Assembly (NCBI GenBank): GCA_024235695.1
Contig: JACKLX010000003.1
Coordinates: 223,569-287,568, forward strand
Length of the DNA: 64,000 bases
Origin: Accumulibacter sp.
GTDB lineage: Bacteria; Pseudomonadota; Gammaproteobacteria; Burkholderiales; Rhodocyclaceae
Direction: 5' to 3'
In this document: positions 1 to 8,120 of the stretch, one piece after another
Layout: the number at the start of each line of letters is the position of its first letter
Position numbering within the stretch: the first letter of the stretch is position 1
Notes under the pieces: generated by a model
What the model saw: only the letters and a program-made list of their open reading frames with translations
The model's database searches: none
Told to the model about the DNA's origin: nothing
Made by a program: the position numbers and the translations under genes

Positions 1-293
1 AGCTGGCCGAGCGCGATATTGGTCATGCGGTCGATGTCTTCCAGCGCGTCGGAGTCGAGCAGGTGGCGATCGCTGAGGCGGCGCGACGGCGGCGGCGTGG
101 CCGCCGCCGCTGCGCCAGGGCTGGCATAGGCAGCCGTTGACGGTGCGACGGGCGCCGCATCAACGGCTTTGTCAAGCCGTGGCTCGCTCGCCCGGGTGCG
201 CCGTTTCGCCGGGGTGACGGTCGATGGCGTGAGCGGCGCGGCTGCGCCAGGCTCGATCGATGCTGGACTGGCTTCTTCGTGCTTGTCGACCAT
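1..293 (-). CDS. N-terminal part of a PHA synthase-like protein (cut by window edge)
   Basis: An open frame starts at ATG 293-291, behind a GGAGA Shine-Dalgarno, and runs off the left edge (97 codons seen). The first 70 or so residues are an Ala/Pro-rich, probably disordered leader. A more ordered stretch follows: RRLSDRHLLDSDALEDIDRM and then TNIALGQL at the edge. The DRxxxxALxxL pattern after a disordered leader resembles the start of the PHBC_N region of class I-type poly(3-hydroxyalkanoate) polymerases, where TGGLSPAALALA-like sequence would come next. That continuation lies outside the window, so the identity is an inference from a short match. A synthase would fit the PHA locus 7-12.6 kb away. 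It could also be an unrelated protein with a similar leader. The reading frame and start are well supported; the product is not. Confidence 0.45.
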   Translation of the reverse strand, partial: MVDKHEEASPASIEPGAAAPLTPSTVTPAKRRTRASEPRLDKAVDAAPVAPSTAAYASPGAAAAATPPPSRRLSDRHLLDSDALEDIDRMTNIALGQ

Positions 294-712
294 GGTTCTC
301 GTCTCCGTTCAATGCTGTCGCGTTCGTCAGCCTGTGACGGCAGGTGCCGCAGTCCGACAATGGATTTTAAGACAGCACGCGGGCAGCGGGCTGATCCAGG
401 TCAACGCCAAGGGTACGCACGGCCCTGCTTGCTGTGCCGGGCGAGAGCGGAGACAGGGCAGAAGCTCGCACGGCGGTGGCGCCGCAGTGCTGCGCAGCGG
501 TGGCTCGGCCCTGCCCGTCGGTCACTTCCGAGGCGCCACCGGGCGCGCCTCGTGCCTGCCGAGGATGGTCCCATCATTTTTGAGTGAATTGGTTGATCTT
601 GTGGCCAATTATCGGCTTAGCATCGGCCGATGCCAAGCGACCCCGGCGCAAGCCAGCCGGGAACGCGATGCACCGATCCATTAGGCGACGTCCAGACTTG
701 GGAGAGGGTCGT
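294..712. other. Intergenic region between divergent genes
   Basis: This 419-bp gap separates the leftward partial gene from the rightward transporter operon. Short open frames on both strands have no ribosome-binding site and no recognisable product. The only structured element I see is the AATTGG...CCAATT motif at 587-615, listed separately. Confidence 0.6.
587..615 (+). promoter_or_regulatory. Candidate MocR operator upstream of the polyamine transporter
   Basis: AATTGG (587-592) and CCAATT (605-610) form an inverted pair. The word TTGTGGCCAATT-A-TCGG at 599-615 recurs with 16 of 17 matches at 6783-6799, just upstream of the MocR-type regulator. Both copies also have AATTGGTT to the left. 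Sharing between the two intergenic regions that flank one transporter-regulator cassette suggests a common binding site. The match is visible; regulator binding is inferred. Confidence 0.5.
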
Positions 713-1852
713 ATGAGCCAGGCTGACCCCAGCGCTACCATTGCCACCAAGGCCGCACCGCATGTCTCGTTCCGCGGCACCCAGAAGACTTACGACGGCG
801 AACATCTGATCGTCAGTGATCTGAACCTGGACATCCGCCGCGGCGAGTTTCTCACACTTCTCGGACCTTCCGGTTCCGGCAAGACGACCTGCCTCATGAT
901 GTTGGCCGGCTTCGAGACGCCCACCGCGGGGGAGATCAGGTTGGGCGACCAGGTGATCAACAAGGTGCCGCCGCACAAACGCAACATCGGCATGGTCTTC
1001 CAGAATTACGCGCTTTTCCCGCACATGACGGTCGCCGAGAACCTTCGCTTTCCACTGGCAGTGCGCAAGCTGCCGGCCGCCGAGATCGACGTCAAGGTCA
1101 AGAACGTACTGGAGATGGTGCGCCTGAGCGAATTCTCGAGCCGCTACCCGCAGCAGCTTTCGGGTGGCCAGCAGCAGCGCATCGCCCTGGCGCGGGCGCT
1201 GGTCTTCGATCCCGAACTGGTGCTGATGGACGAACCCCTGGGGGCACTCGACAAACAGTTGCGCGAGCACATGCAGCTGGAAATCAAGCATATACACCAG
1301 ACTCTTGGCGTGACCGTCGTTTTCGTCACTCACGACCAGGGCGAGGCCCTGACCATGTCCGATCGCATCGCGGTTTTCGACGCGGGAATCATCCAGCAGA
1401 TCGACAGCCCGGAGGCGCTCTATGAGCGCCCGGCGAACTCGTTTGTGGCCAGTTTCATTGGCGAAAACAATGCTTTGCACGGCACCGTCGAGTCGATCGA
1501 CGGCGCCTTGTGCCGAGTGCGCCTCGACTGTGGCGCCGAAGTTGTGGCGCGTCCCGGTAACGTCGTTGGCGTGGGGGCGAGGACAATGCTCTCGGTGCGC
1601 CCGGAGCGGGCCTTCCTGGTCAGTGGCTCGGCGCCTTCGGTCAACCTCTTTTCAGGCGAGGTGAAGGAGGTGATCTATCTTGGCGACCACGTCCGTATTC
1701 GCCTTGACCTTGCCGGGAGCCACGACTTCACGGTCAAGACGCCGATCTCGCAACTCGACAAGAGCCTGCAGGCGGGCGACAACGTGCAGGTGGCCATGGA
1801 CCCGGCGCATATTTCCGCACTCGATGCGGTCGTCGAGTCCACCGCGATGTAG
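713..1852 (+). CDS. potA: Polyamine ABC transporter ATP-binding protein
   Basis: 379 aa. The start chosen is ATG 713, behind GGAGAG; the frame is open further upstream but without a ribosome site. This is the cytoplasmic ATPase that energises spermidine/putrescine-type uptake. Walker A is GPSGSGKTT, followed by the Q-loop (VFQNYALFPH), the LSGGQQQR signature, Walker B LVLMDEPLGALD and the switch His in VFVTHDQ. The C-terminal third (from about residue 235) is the TOBE-type domain typical of PotA/MalK-like ATPases. It is the first gene of a four-gene run ending with the two permeases. Polyamine specificity is inferred from the PotABCD-like set, not from binding residues. Other opine/polyamine-type substrates are possible. 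Confidence 0.9.
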   Translation: MSQADPSATIATKAAPHVSFRGTQKTYDGEHLIVSDLNLDIRRGEFLTLLGPSGSGKTTCLMMLAGFETPTAGEIRLGDQVINKVPPHKRNIGMVFQNYALFPHMTVAENLRFPLAVRKLPAAEIDVKVKNVLEMVRLSEFSSRYPQQLSGGQQQRIALARALVFDPELVLMDEPLGALDKQLREHMQLEIKHIHQTLGVTVVFVTHDQGEALTMSDRIAVFDAGIIQQIDSPEALYERPANSFVASFIGENNALHGTVESIDGALCRVRLDCGAEVVARPGNVVGVGARTMLSVRPERAFLVSGSAPSVNLFSGEVKEVIYLGDHVRIRLDLAGSHDFTVKTPISQLDKSLQAGDNVQVAMDPAHISALDAVVESTAM

Positions 1853-1955
1853 GCGGTAGCGTCGCTTCGCGCGGAGCAGACTCGTGGCGGCCAGGGGCGA
1901 GTCTGGCGAGTGGTAGAGACTGTAGCGAAAATCAAAATCAACCGAGGAGACAAAG

Positions 1956-2996
1956 ATGAAACAGAAGCAATCGACGATGAAACTGCTGGCGCTGGCGGCC
2001 GGAATGCTGACGATCGGCGCGGCGCAGGCCGATCTGACGGTGATCTCTTTTGGTGGCACCAACCAGAAAGCGCAGGTGAAGGCTTTTTACGAGCCCTTTA
2101 CCAAGGAAACCAGGATCGCCATCGTGCAGGGCGAATACAACGGCGAGCAGGCCAAGATCAAGGCGATGGTCGACGCCAGGAACGTTACCTGGGACGTCGT
2201 CGAGGTCGAATCGCCCGAACTCGCGCGCGGCTGCGAGGAAGGCGTCTACGAGAAGCTTGATTACAGCAGGATTGGCAACAAGAAGGACTTCCTCGACTCG
2301 GCGATTCGGGAATGCGGTTTCGGCTTCTTCGTCTGGTCTACGGTGCTCGCCTACAACGCCGACAGCCTGAAAGTCGCGCCGACTTCGTGGAGCGATTTCT
2401 GGGATTTGAAGAAGTTTCCCGGCAAGCGTGGCATGCGCAAAGGCGCCAAGTTCACACTCGAATTCGCGCTGATGGCCGACGGTGTCAAGCCCGCCGAGGT
2501 GTACAAGGTGCTCGGCACCAAGGCGGGTGTCGAGCGCGCATTCAAGAAGCTCGACCAGATCAAGCCGCATATCCAGTGGTGGGAAGCCGGCGCGCAGCCG
2601 CCACAGTTGCTTGCTTCCGGCGACGTGGTGATGAGTTCTGCCTACAACGGCCGCATCGCCGCTGCCCAGCAGGAAGGCCGAAACCTCAAGATCGTCTGGA
2701 CCGGCAACATCTACGACGTTGAATTCTTCGCTCTGCCAGTCGGTGTCACGCAGCGCGACGCGGCTTACAAGTTCCTGGCGACTGTCGGCAAGGCGGACAA
2801 CCAGAAGGTCTACTCCAGCGAGATCCCCTACGGACCGACCAACCTCAAGGCGATGGCCCAGATCCCTGCGGCCGTTGCGGCCGAGTTGCCGACGGCGCCG
2901 GCCAACGCCAAGACCGCGGTGGCCAGCAATACCTCGTTCTGGGTCGAACACGGCGAAGACCTCGAGCAGCGCTTCAACGCCTGGGCTGCCAGGTAG
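1956..2996 (+). CDS. potD: Periplasmic polyamine-binding protein of ABC transporter
   Basis: 346 aa. ATG 1956 follows GAGGAGAC at good spacing; ATG 1977 (MKLLALAAG) is a possible second start. A signal peptide covers roughly residues 8-26 and ends in GAAQA before DLTVISFGG. The mature part is an extracellular solute-binding domain of the PotD/PotF type. It captures substrate in the periplasm and delivers it to the two membrane subunits encoded next. The gene lies 103 bp after potA, with the permeases following in the same direction, so co-transcription is likely. Substrate class is inferred from family and neighbours. Confidence 0.85.
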   Translation: MKQKQSTMKLLALAAGMLTIGAAQADLTVISFGGTNQKAQVKAFYEPFTKETRIAIVQGEYNGEQAKIKAMVDARNVTWDVVEVESPELARGCEEGVYEKLDYSRIGNKKDFLDSAIRECGFGFFVWSTVLAYNADSLKVAPTSWSDFWDLKKFPGKRGMRKGAKFTLEFALMADGVKPAEVYKVLGTKAGVERAFKKLDQIKPHIQWWEAGAQPPQLLASGDVVMSSAYNGRIAAAQQEGRNLKIVWTGNIYDVEFFALPVGVTQRDAAYKFLATVGKADNQKVYSSEIPYGPTNLKAMAQIPAAVAAELPTAPANAKTAVASNTSFWVEHGEDLEQRFNAWAAR

Positions 2997-3068
2997 AACG
3001 GACGCCTGCGGCATTTCCCCGGGGGGGGGTCGATCTCCTCCGGGGTGGCTGACGGAAAGGAACGCAGG

Positions 3069-4337
3069 ATGAGTGCCAAAGCCATCGGGGAAGCCGTGTC
3101 TGGAGCGCCGAGCGAAACTGCGACACCGCTGAAGACGCAACTGCGCCGTGCCGAGCGCTTGAAGAAGCTGAAGTACGGTGCCTTGATCGCGCCGCTGGCC
3201 TTGTTCCTGCTGCTGACCTTCTTGTGGCCGATTGGTGCTCTGCTGATGCGCAGCATCGAAAATCCCGAGGTGCCAGAAGCGCTGCCGCAAACGCTACGCG
3301 CGTTGGCCGGGTGGGACCGCCAGGCGCTTCCCGGGGAAGACGCTTACGCGGCGCTGGTCGCCGATCTCACCGAGAACAAGGGGAGCCGGACCCTTGCCGT
3401 CGCGGCCAAGCGCATGAACATGGAAGAGCCGGGCTTTCGGTCGCTGTTCATGAACACCGCTCGCAAGCTGCCGCTGGAGCCCGGTGTCGACGCCAGGGAA
3501 GGCCTGCTGGAGATCGATTCGCAGTGGGGTGAACTCGGCACCTGGCAGTTGATCGCCCGCAACGGCAGGGCATACACCGACTACTTCCTGCTCGCCGCCG
3601 TCGACCTGTACCGCGATGGCGCCGGCAACATCGTCCAGGCCGACCCCTCGGCGTCGATCTTCGTGGACATCTTCGTGCGCACTTTCTGGATGAGCCTGAT
3701 CGTCACGGTCTGGTGTGTGGTGCTGGGTTATCCGGTGGCTTACCTGCTCGCCACGCAGTCATCGCGGGTCTCCAACCTGTTGATGATTTTTGTCTTGCTG
3801 CCTTTCTGGACGTCGATCCTGGTGCGCGTTGCGGCCTGGATCGTCCTGCTGCAGCAAGGCGGCCTGATCAACATGGGGCTGATCTCGCTGGGGATCATCG
3901 ACCAGCCGCTACAGTTGGTTTTCAACCGTATCGGAGTGTACATCGCAATGGTGCACATCCTTCTGCCGTTCATGATCCTGCCGCTCTACAGCGTCATGAA
4001 AGGGATCTCGCCGACCTACCTGCGGGCGGCGGTTTCGCTGGGCTGCCCGCCGTTCAAGAGCTACTGGAAAGTCTATTTTCCGATGACCATCCCGGGCCTT
4101 GCGGCCGGCGGGCTGCTGGTGTTCATCATCTCCATGGGTTACTACATCACGCCGGCCCTGCTCGGCAGCCCGAAGGAGCAGATGGCCAGCTACTTCGTCG
4201 CCTTCTACACCAACGAGACGACCAACTGGGGAATGGCGGCTGCGCTCTCGGCGGTGCTGCTGCTGGCTACGCTGATCCTGTACTTCGTCTATAACCGCCT
4301 GGTCGGCAGTGCGACCTCCGGCGCCAGACCCCGCTGA
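3069..4337 (+). CDS. potB: Polyamine ABC transporter permease, PotB-like
   Basis: 422 aa, starting at ATG 3069 behind AAGGA; an upstream in-frame start lacks such a site. It has an N-terminal transmembrane helix (about residues 40-60: ALIAPLALFLLLTFLWPIG). A periplasmic loop of around 150 residues follows, longer than in E. coli PotB, and then five more helices. The EAA-type cytoplasmic loop is recognisable as AAVSLGCPPFKSYWKVYFP near residue 320, which docks the ATPase. It pairs with the next gene to form the channel. The long periplasmic insertion after helix 1 is typical of some proteobacterial relatives in this family. Confidence 0.85.
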   Translation: MSAKAIGEAVSGAPSETATPLKTQLRRAERLKKLKYGALIAPLALFLLLTFLWPIGALLMRSIENPEVPEALPQTLRALAGWDRQALPGEDAYAALVADLTENKGSRTLAVAAKRMNMEEPGFRSLFMNTARKLPLEPGVDAREGLLEIDSQWGELGTWQLIARNGRAYTDYFLLAAVDLYRDGAGNIVQADPSASIFVDIFVRTFWMSLIVTVWCVVLGYPVAYLLATQSSRVSNLLMIFVLLPFWTSILVRVAAWIVLLQQGGLINMGLISLGIIDQPLQLVFNRIGVYIAMVHILLPFMILPLYSVMKGISPTYLRAAVSLGCPPFKSYWKVYFPMTIPGLAAGGLLVFIISMGYYITPALLGSPKEQMASYFVAFYTNETTNWGMAAALSAVLLLATLILYFVYNRLVGSATSGARPR

Positions 4338-4348
4338 CCGGAGCCGCC

Positions 4349-5179
4349 ATGATTCCTGCCTACGCCTCGCTGTCCGAAAGGATCTGGTTCTACGCTTTCC
4401 GCGTCGGTTGTGGCCTGATCCTGTTGTTCCTGGTGATCCCCATCCTGGTCATCATTCCCCTGTCGTTCAATTCCGATTCGTTCCTGATCTACCCGATGTC
4501 GGGCTTCTCGCTGCGCTGGTACGAGGAGTTCTTCTTCTCCGACACCTGGACTCATGCCCTGAAAAACAGCCTGATCGTGGCGCCTTTCGCCACTCTGCTG
4601 GCGATGGTTTTCGGCACCTTGGCGTCGATCGGCCTGACCCGGGTGGATTTCCCCGGCAAGGCACTGGTCACTGCGATCCTGATTTCGCCGATGGTCGTGC
4701 CGGTGGTGATCGTCGGCGTCGCCACCTACCTGGTCTTCGCGCCGATCGGTCTGTCTGGCAGTTACGTCGGTCTGATCCTGGTTCACGCCGCGCTTGGTGT
4801 GCCCTTCGTGGTCACTACAGTGAGCGCCACCCTGCAGGGTTTTGACTATAACCTGGTGCGTGCCGCCGCCAGTCTGGGCGCCAACCCGGTTACCGCTTTC
4901 TTTCGGGTCACCCTGCCGCTGGTCGCTCCGGGGGTGATCTCGGGCGGCCTGTTCGCCTTCGGCATCTCCTTCGACGAGGTCGTGGTGACGCTGTTCCTGG
5001 CCAGTCCCGAACAGACCACCCTGCCGCGGCAGATGTTCTCCGGGATCCGCGAGAACATCAGCCCCGCCATTGCCGCGGTGGCTACCATTCTGACCATCTT
5101 CGCGGTTCTCATGCTGCTTACTCTGGAATGGCTCAGGGGACGGAGCGAGCGTATGCGCACCAGCGCCAGTAACAGGTAA
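4349..5179 (+). CDS. potC: Polyamine ABC transporter permease, PotC-like
   Basis: 276 aa. ATG 4349 comes 11 bp after potB, with GGAG just upstream. Six hydrophobic segments are visible, and the EAA loop (AAASLGANPVTAFFRVTLP) lies near residue 180. It is the second membrane subunit of the polyamine-type transporter. It ends the rightward run and converges on the leftward MocR gene, about 70 bp away. Tight spacing shows it is translated with potB. The family assignment is firm; the exact solute is not. Confidence 0.87.
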   Translation: MIPAYASLSERIWFYAFRVGCGLILLFLVIPILVIIPLSFNSDSFLIYPMSGFSLRWYEEFFFSDTWTHALKNSLIVAPFATLLAMVFGTLASIGLTRVDFPGKALVTAILISPMVVPVVIVGVATYLVFAPIGLSGSYVGLILVHAALGVPFVVTTVSATLQGFDYNLVRAAASLGANPVTAFFRVTLPLVAPGVISGGLFAFGISFDEVVVTLFLASPEQTTLPRQMFSGIRENISPAIAAVATILTIFAVLMLLTLEWLRGRSERMRTSASNR

Positions 5180-5248
5180 GTAGCTTCGATTCACCACGGC
5201 TCCCTCGCGGGGCGAAGTGATGGAAGACGGTGTTCCGGTCGCGAGGCC

Positions 5249-6730
5249 TTAACGACCCCGCCGCAAATGGCGTTCGATGACCGCCGCCAGCGTTGCCGCG
5301 GCCGGGCCGATCCGTTCGACCGGGACGGCGGCGAATCCCAGGTTGAGGCCTGGTTGACGTTTTTCCTGGTCGAGGTAATACAGCGACAGGGGACGGCAGA
5401 TAACGCCCTCGGCCAGCGCATCGGCGGCGACCAGCGCGTCGTCTACCGGTTGGCAGAAGCGATAGAGCAGTTGCAGGCCGGCGTGACCACCGGAGGGAAC
5501 GACGGCTTCGCCCAGGTGAGATCTCATGGCTTCCCGCAAGGCATCACGACGTTCGGCGTAGATGCCGCGCATGCGCTTGATGTGCGAAGTGAAGTAGCCT
5601 TCGTCGATGAATTCCGCCAGTGCCGCCTGCTCGGTCAATCGGCCACCGCGATAGAGCTCCGAGTTGCCGGTGACGAAGGCATCAACAAGGCCTTCCGGCA
5701 CCACCAGATAGGCGAGGCGCATGCCCGGGAACATGACCTTGGTGAGCGTTCCCAGATAGATCACCCGCTGCCGGTCGGAAAGCCCGAACAGCGACGCCAG
5801 CGGCCGCTGGTTGTAGCGCAGTTCGTTGTCGTAGTCGTCCTCGATGATCCACGAGTCGACCAGGTCGGCGTTCTCGAGCAGCTGCAGCCGACGGTCCAGC
5901 GCCAGCACCGTGCCGGTCGGATACTGGCTTGACGGCGAGGTGAAGATCAGCCGTGGCGGCAGTGACCAGTCTTCGACGGTCGGCGCGAGTCCTTTTTCGT
6001 CGAGCTGAATCGGCGTCACCTGCAGGCCGGCGGCAGTGAGCACGTTGCGCGCTCCCCAGTAGCCGGGGTCTTCGATCCAGGCGCGATCGCCGTCGTCGGC
6101 AAGCAAGCGCGCACAGAGGTCGATGGCCTGGTGGGAACCGTTGAGGATCACGATCTGCCTGGGATCCACCTGCATCATCCGGGTTACCCGCAGGTAGTTG
6201 GCGAGCGCGACGCGGAGCGGTCCGTAGCCGGTGTGCGCATAGTTGAGCAGATGCGATTGATCGACCCGCAGGTACTTGCCGACCAGGCGGCGCCAGATGC
6301 TGAAGGGGAAAAGATCGACATCGGGAATGCCGGGCATGAAGGCGCCGCGCTGGACGATGCTGCTGGTGACATTGGCCGCGATGCTGCGGCCTCGCCGCGA
6401 CAGGGCCTGTCGGCGGCGGTCCACCGGGTGCTTGGCAGCCGGTGCCCGGAGACCGCTCGACACGGCGTCCGTGACGTAGGTGCCGTCGCCGACCTTGCCC
6501 TCGAGATAACCCTCGACCAGCAGCTGTTCGTACGCCCGGACGACGGTGTTACGGCCCATGCCGAGGTCGTCGGCAAGTGCCCGGGTCGATGGCAGCCGGG
6601 TGCCGGGGGGCAGGTTGCGGTCCATGATCGCGTGCCGTAGCGCAAGATAGACGCGGATACGCAGTTTGACGGTCGGCGCCTGGCGCTCCACGTACTGCAG
6701 CAGCAATTCGGTGATCAGGGCCTGTTCCAT
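5249..6730 (-). CDS. MocR-family transcriptional regulator (GntR HTH fused to aminotransferase fold)
   Basis: 493 aa. Residues 20-90 are a GntR winged helix (DRNLPPGTRLPSTRALADDL, then NTVVRAYEQL). Residues 120-490 are a fold-type I aminotransferase domain, with IIEDDYDNELRY and the PLP-lysine region around TLTKVMFPGMRLAY. Proteins of this type (PdxR, GabR, TauR, EhuR) bind PLP or a PLP-amine adduct and control amine or vitamin B6 genes. It faces the polyamine transporter tail to tail. Its own promoter region shares a 17-bp word with the region upstream of the transporter, which suggests it controls both. The effector is unknown. The annotated start, ATG 6730, sits about 52 bp downstream of a plausible -10 element. 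Confidence 0.88.
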   Translation of the reverse strand: MEQALITELLLQYVERQAPTVKLRIRVYLALRHAIMDRNLPPGTRLPSTRALADDLGMGRNTVVRAYEQLLVEGYLEGKVGDGTYVTDAVSSGLRAPAAKHPVDRRRQALSRRGRSIAANVTSSIVQRGAFMPGIPDVDLFPFSIWRRLVGKYLRVDQSHLLNYAHTGYGPLRVALANYLRVTRMMQVDPRQIVILNGSHQAIDLCARLLADDGDRAWIEDPGYWGARNVLTAAGLQVTPIQLDEKGLAPTVEDWSLPPRLIFTSPSSQYPTGTVLALDRRLQLLENADLVDSWIIEDDYDNELRYNQRPLASLFGLSDRQRVIYLGTLTKVMFPGMRLAYLVVPEGLVDAFVTGNSELYRGGRLTEQAALAEFIDEGYFTSHIKRMRGIYAERRDALREAMRSHLGEAVVPSGGHAGLQLLYRFCQPVDDALVAADALAEGVICRPLSLYYLDQEKRQPGLNLGFAAVPVERIGPAAATLAAVIERHLRRGR

Positions 6731-6746
6731 CTATCTCCAGGTGGTC

Positions 6747-6810
6747 AATTGGTTCTGCCGTTGCTCGGTGATCATGGTCGCATTGTGGCCAATTCTCGGG
6801 TCGTGATCAA
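6747..6810 (-). promoter_or_regulatory. Promoter and candidate autoregulatory operator of the MocR gene
   Basis: On the minus strand TTGATC (6810-6805) and CACAAT (6787-6782) are separated by 17 bp, a reasonable sigma-70 promoter for the regulator starting at 6730. Overlapping it are TTGTGGCCAATT-C-TCGG (6783-6799, plus-strand reading) and AATTGG at 6747-6752. The 17-bp word matches 599-615 at 16 of 17 positions. This suggests autoregulation plus control of the transporter; it is inference until tested. Confidence 0.45.
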
Positions 6811-7294
6811 CTCCACCCTGACGACTTCGGTCAAGCGTCAACCCGGCGGCTTGACGCCGACGCCGTCGACGGGTCGGTCCAGGCCGTCGGCGGCGCGCCG
6901 GCGGCGAAGTGTGAAGCGGCTGTCCGCGGAATGCCCTGTCGGCAGCCGGGTCGATCCGCGCCACGCAAAACGAAGTCGAATCGCCGTCGCATCGGGCTGT
7001 GTCCGCTGTCCGGCGCTTGACTCGGCAGCACTCGGCATTCGACAATGCCGGGATTGTTCGCCGCCGGTACCCGACAGGTACCACTCGCGTAGCTGCGGTT
7101 GAGCGTGCCACGCCGACACTGCCCGGATGCTTTTGGGCAGTACTTCTTCCGGACCGGCAATCGTCGTTCCAGGGGGCTCGTGTCATCGGTAGGGCCGGGT
7201 TTTCCCGTGACGATGTCGGGTCGCAGCAATCGACGTCGGCATGGACCAGTAGCGCGACATCGCGTGATGTCGCGATATTTTTTTGGGGGTAAAA
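6811..7294. other. Intergenic region before the PHA locus
   Basis: This stretch of nearly 500 bp has several overlapping open frames on both strands, all Arg/Pro/Ser-rich and without ribosome sites. I read these as GC-driven shadows. The only clear signal is GGGGG at 7285-7289, the probable Shine-Dalgarno of the next gene. Confidence 0.5.
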
Positions 7295-8062
7295 ATGCAA
7301 ATCAATGGCAGCGTGTTTGTGGTAACGGGCGCAGGTTCCGGGCTTGGCGCGGAAACGGCGAGCAATCTGGTGAACGCGGGTGGGAAAGTCGTCATTGTCG
7401 ACGTGGATTCCGTTGCGGGCGAAGCGCAAGCGGCGCAACTGGGCGCCAACGCGCGCTTTGCCAAGACCGATGTGACCGATGAGGCGAGCGCTCGTGCCGC
7501 GATCGAACTGGCGGTCAAGGAATTCGGCGGGCTGCACGGCCTGGTCAACTGCGCCGGCGTCGCACCACCCAAGAAGGTGCTCGGTCGCGACGGCCCGCAC
7601 GATCTGGCGACCTTTGCTCGTGTCGTGAGCATCAATCTGGTTGGCACCTTCAACATGATCCGGCTGGCGGCCGAAGCGATGAGCAAGAACCAGCCCAACG
7701 AGGGCGGCGAGCGCGGCGTCATCATCAATACCGCGTCGGTCGCTGCCTACGATGGCCAGATTGGCCAGGCCGCCTATGCCTCGTCGAAAGCGGCGGTGGT
7801 CGGGCTGACGCTGCCGGTGGCCCGCGAAATGGCAGCACACGGTATCCGTGTGGTGACCATCGCTCCCGGCATCTTCGAGACGCCGATGCTCAAGGGGCTG
7901 CCGCAGGCGGCGCAGGACTCGTTGGGCCAGATGGTGCCGTTCCCCTCGCGCCTGGGCAAGCCCGCCGAATACGCGGCGCTGGTGCAGCATATCTGCGAGA
8001 ACGGCTACCTGAACGGCGAAGTGATCCGCCTCGACGGCGCCATCCGCATGGCGTCGAAGTAA
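7295..8062 (+). CDS. HSD10-type short-chain 3-hydroxyacyl-CoA dehydrogenase
   Basis: 255 aa from ATG 7295; a TTG four codons earlier is also in frame, but GGGGG at 7285-7289 fits the ATG. It is a classical SDR. The nucleotide motif is TGAGSGLG, Asp follows beta-2 (VVIVDVD), which indicates NAD(H) rather than NADPH, NCAG is present, and the catalytic Ser and YASSK lie in [10 protein letters not shown]...[12 protein letters not shown]. The end, [13 protein letters not shown], and PFPSRLG are hallmarks of type 2 3-hydroxyacyl-CoA dehydrogenase (HSD17B10, 2-methyl-3-hydroxybutyryl-CoA dehydrogenase). They are not typical of the PhaB acetoacetyl-CoA reductase that usually sits here. It probably interconverts (S)-3-hydroxyacyl-CoA and 3-ketoacyl-CoA beside the thiolase encoded next. 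Confidence 0.88.
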   Translation: MQINGSVFVVTGAGSGLGAETASNLVNAGGKVVIVDVDSVAGEAQAAQLGANARFAKTDVTDEASARAAIELAVKEFGGLHGLVNCAGVAPPKKVLGRDGPHDLATFARVVSINLVGTFNMIRLAAEAMSKNQPNEGGERGVIINTASVAAYDGQIGQAAYASSKAAVVGLTLPVAREMAAHGIRVVTIAPGIFETPMLKGLPQAAQDSLGQMVPFPSRLGKPAEYAALVQHICENGYLNGEVIRLDGAIRMASK

Positions 8063-8120
8063 TTCCCGGTCAGCAGCGAATTTCAATCGGAACCTATCCG
8101 TTGCAATGAAGGAGTGCAGA

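Noticed and set aside
1938-3290. A 450-codon minus frame antisense to potD
   Set aside because: PotD has a signal peptide, ribosome site and family match on the plus strand; the antisense product matches nothing.
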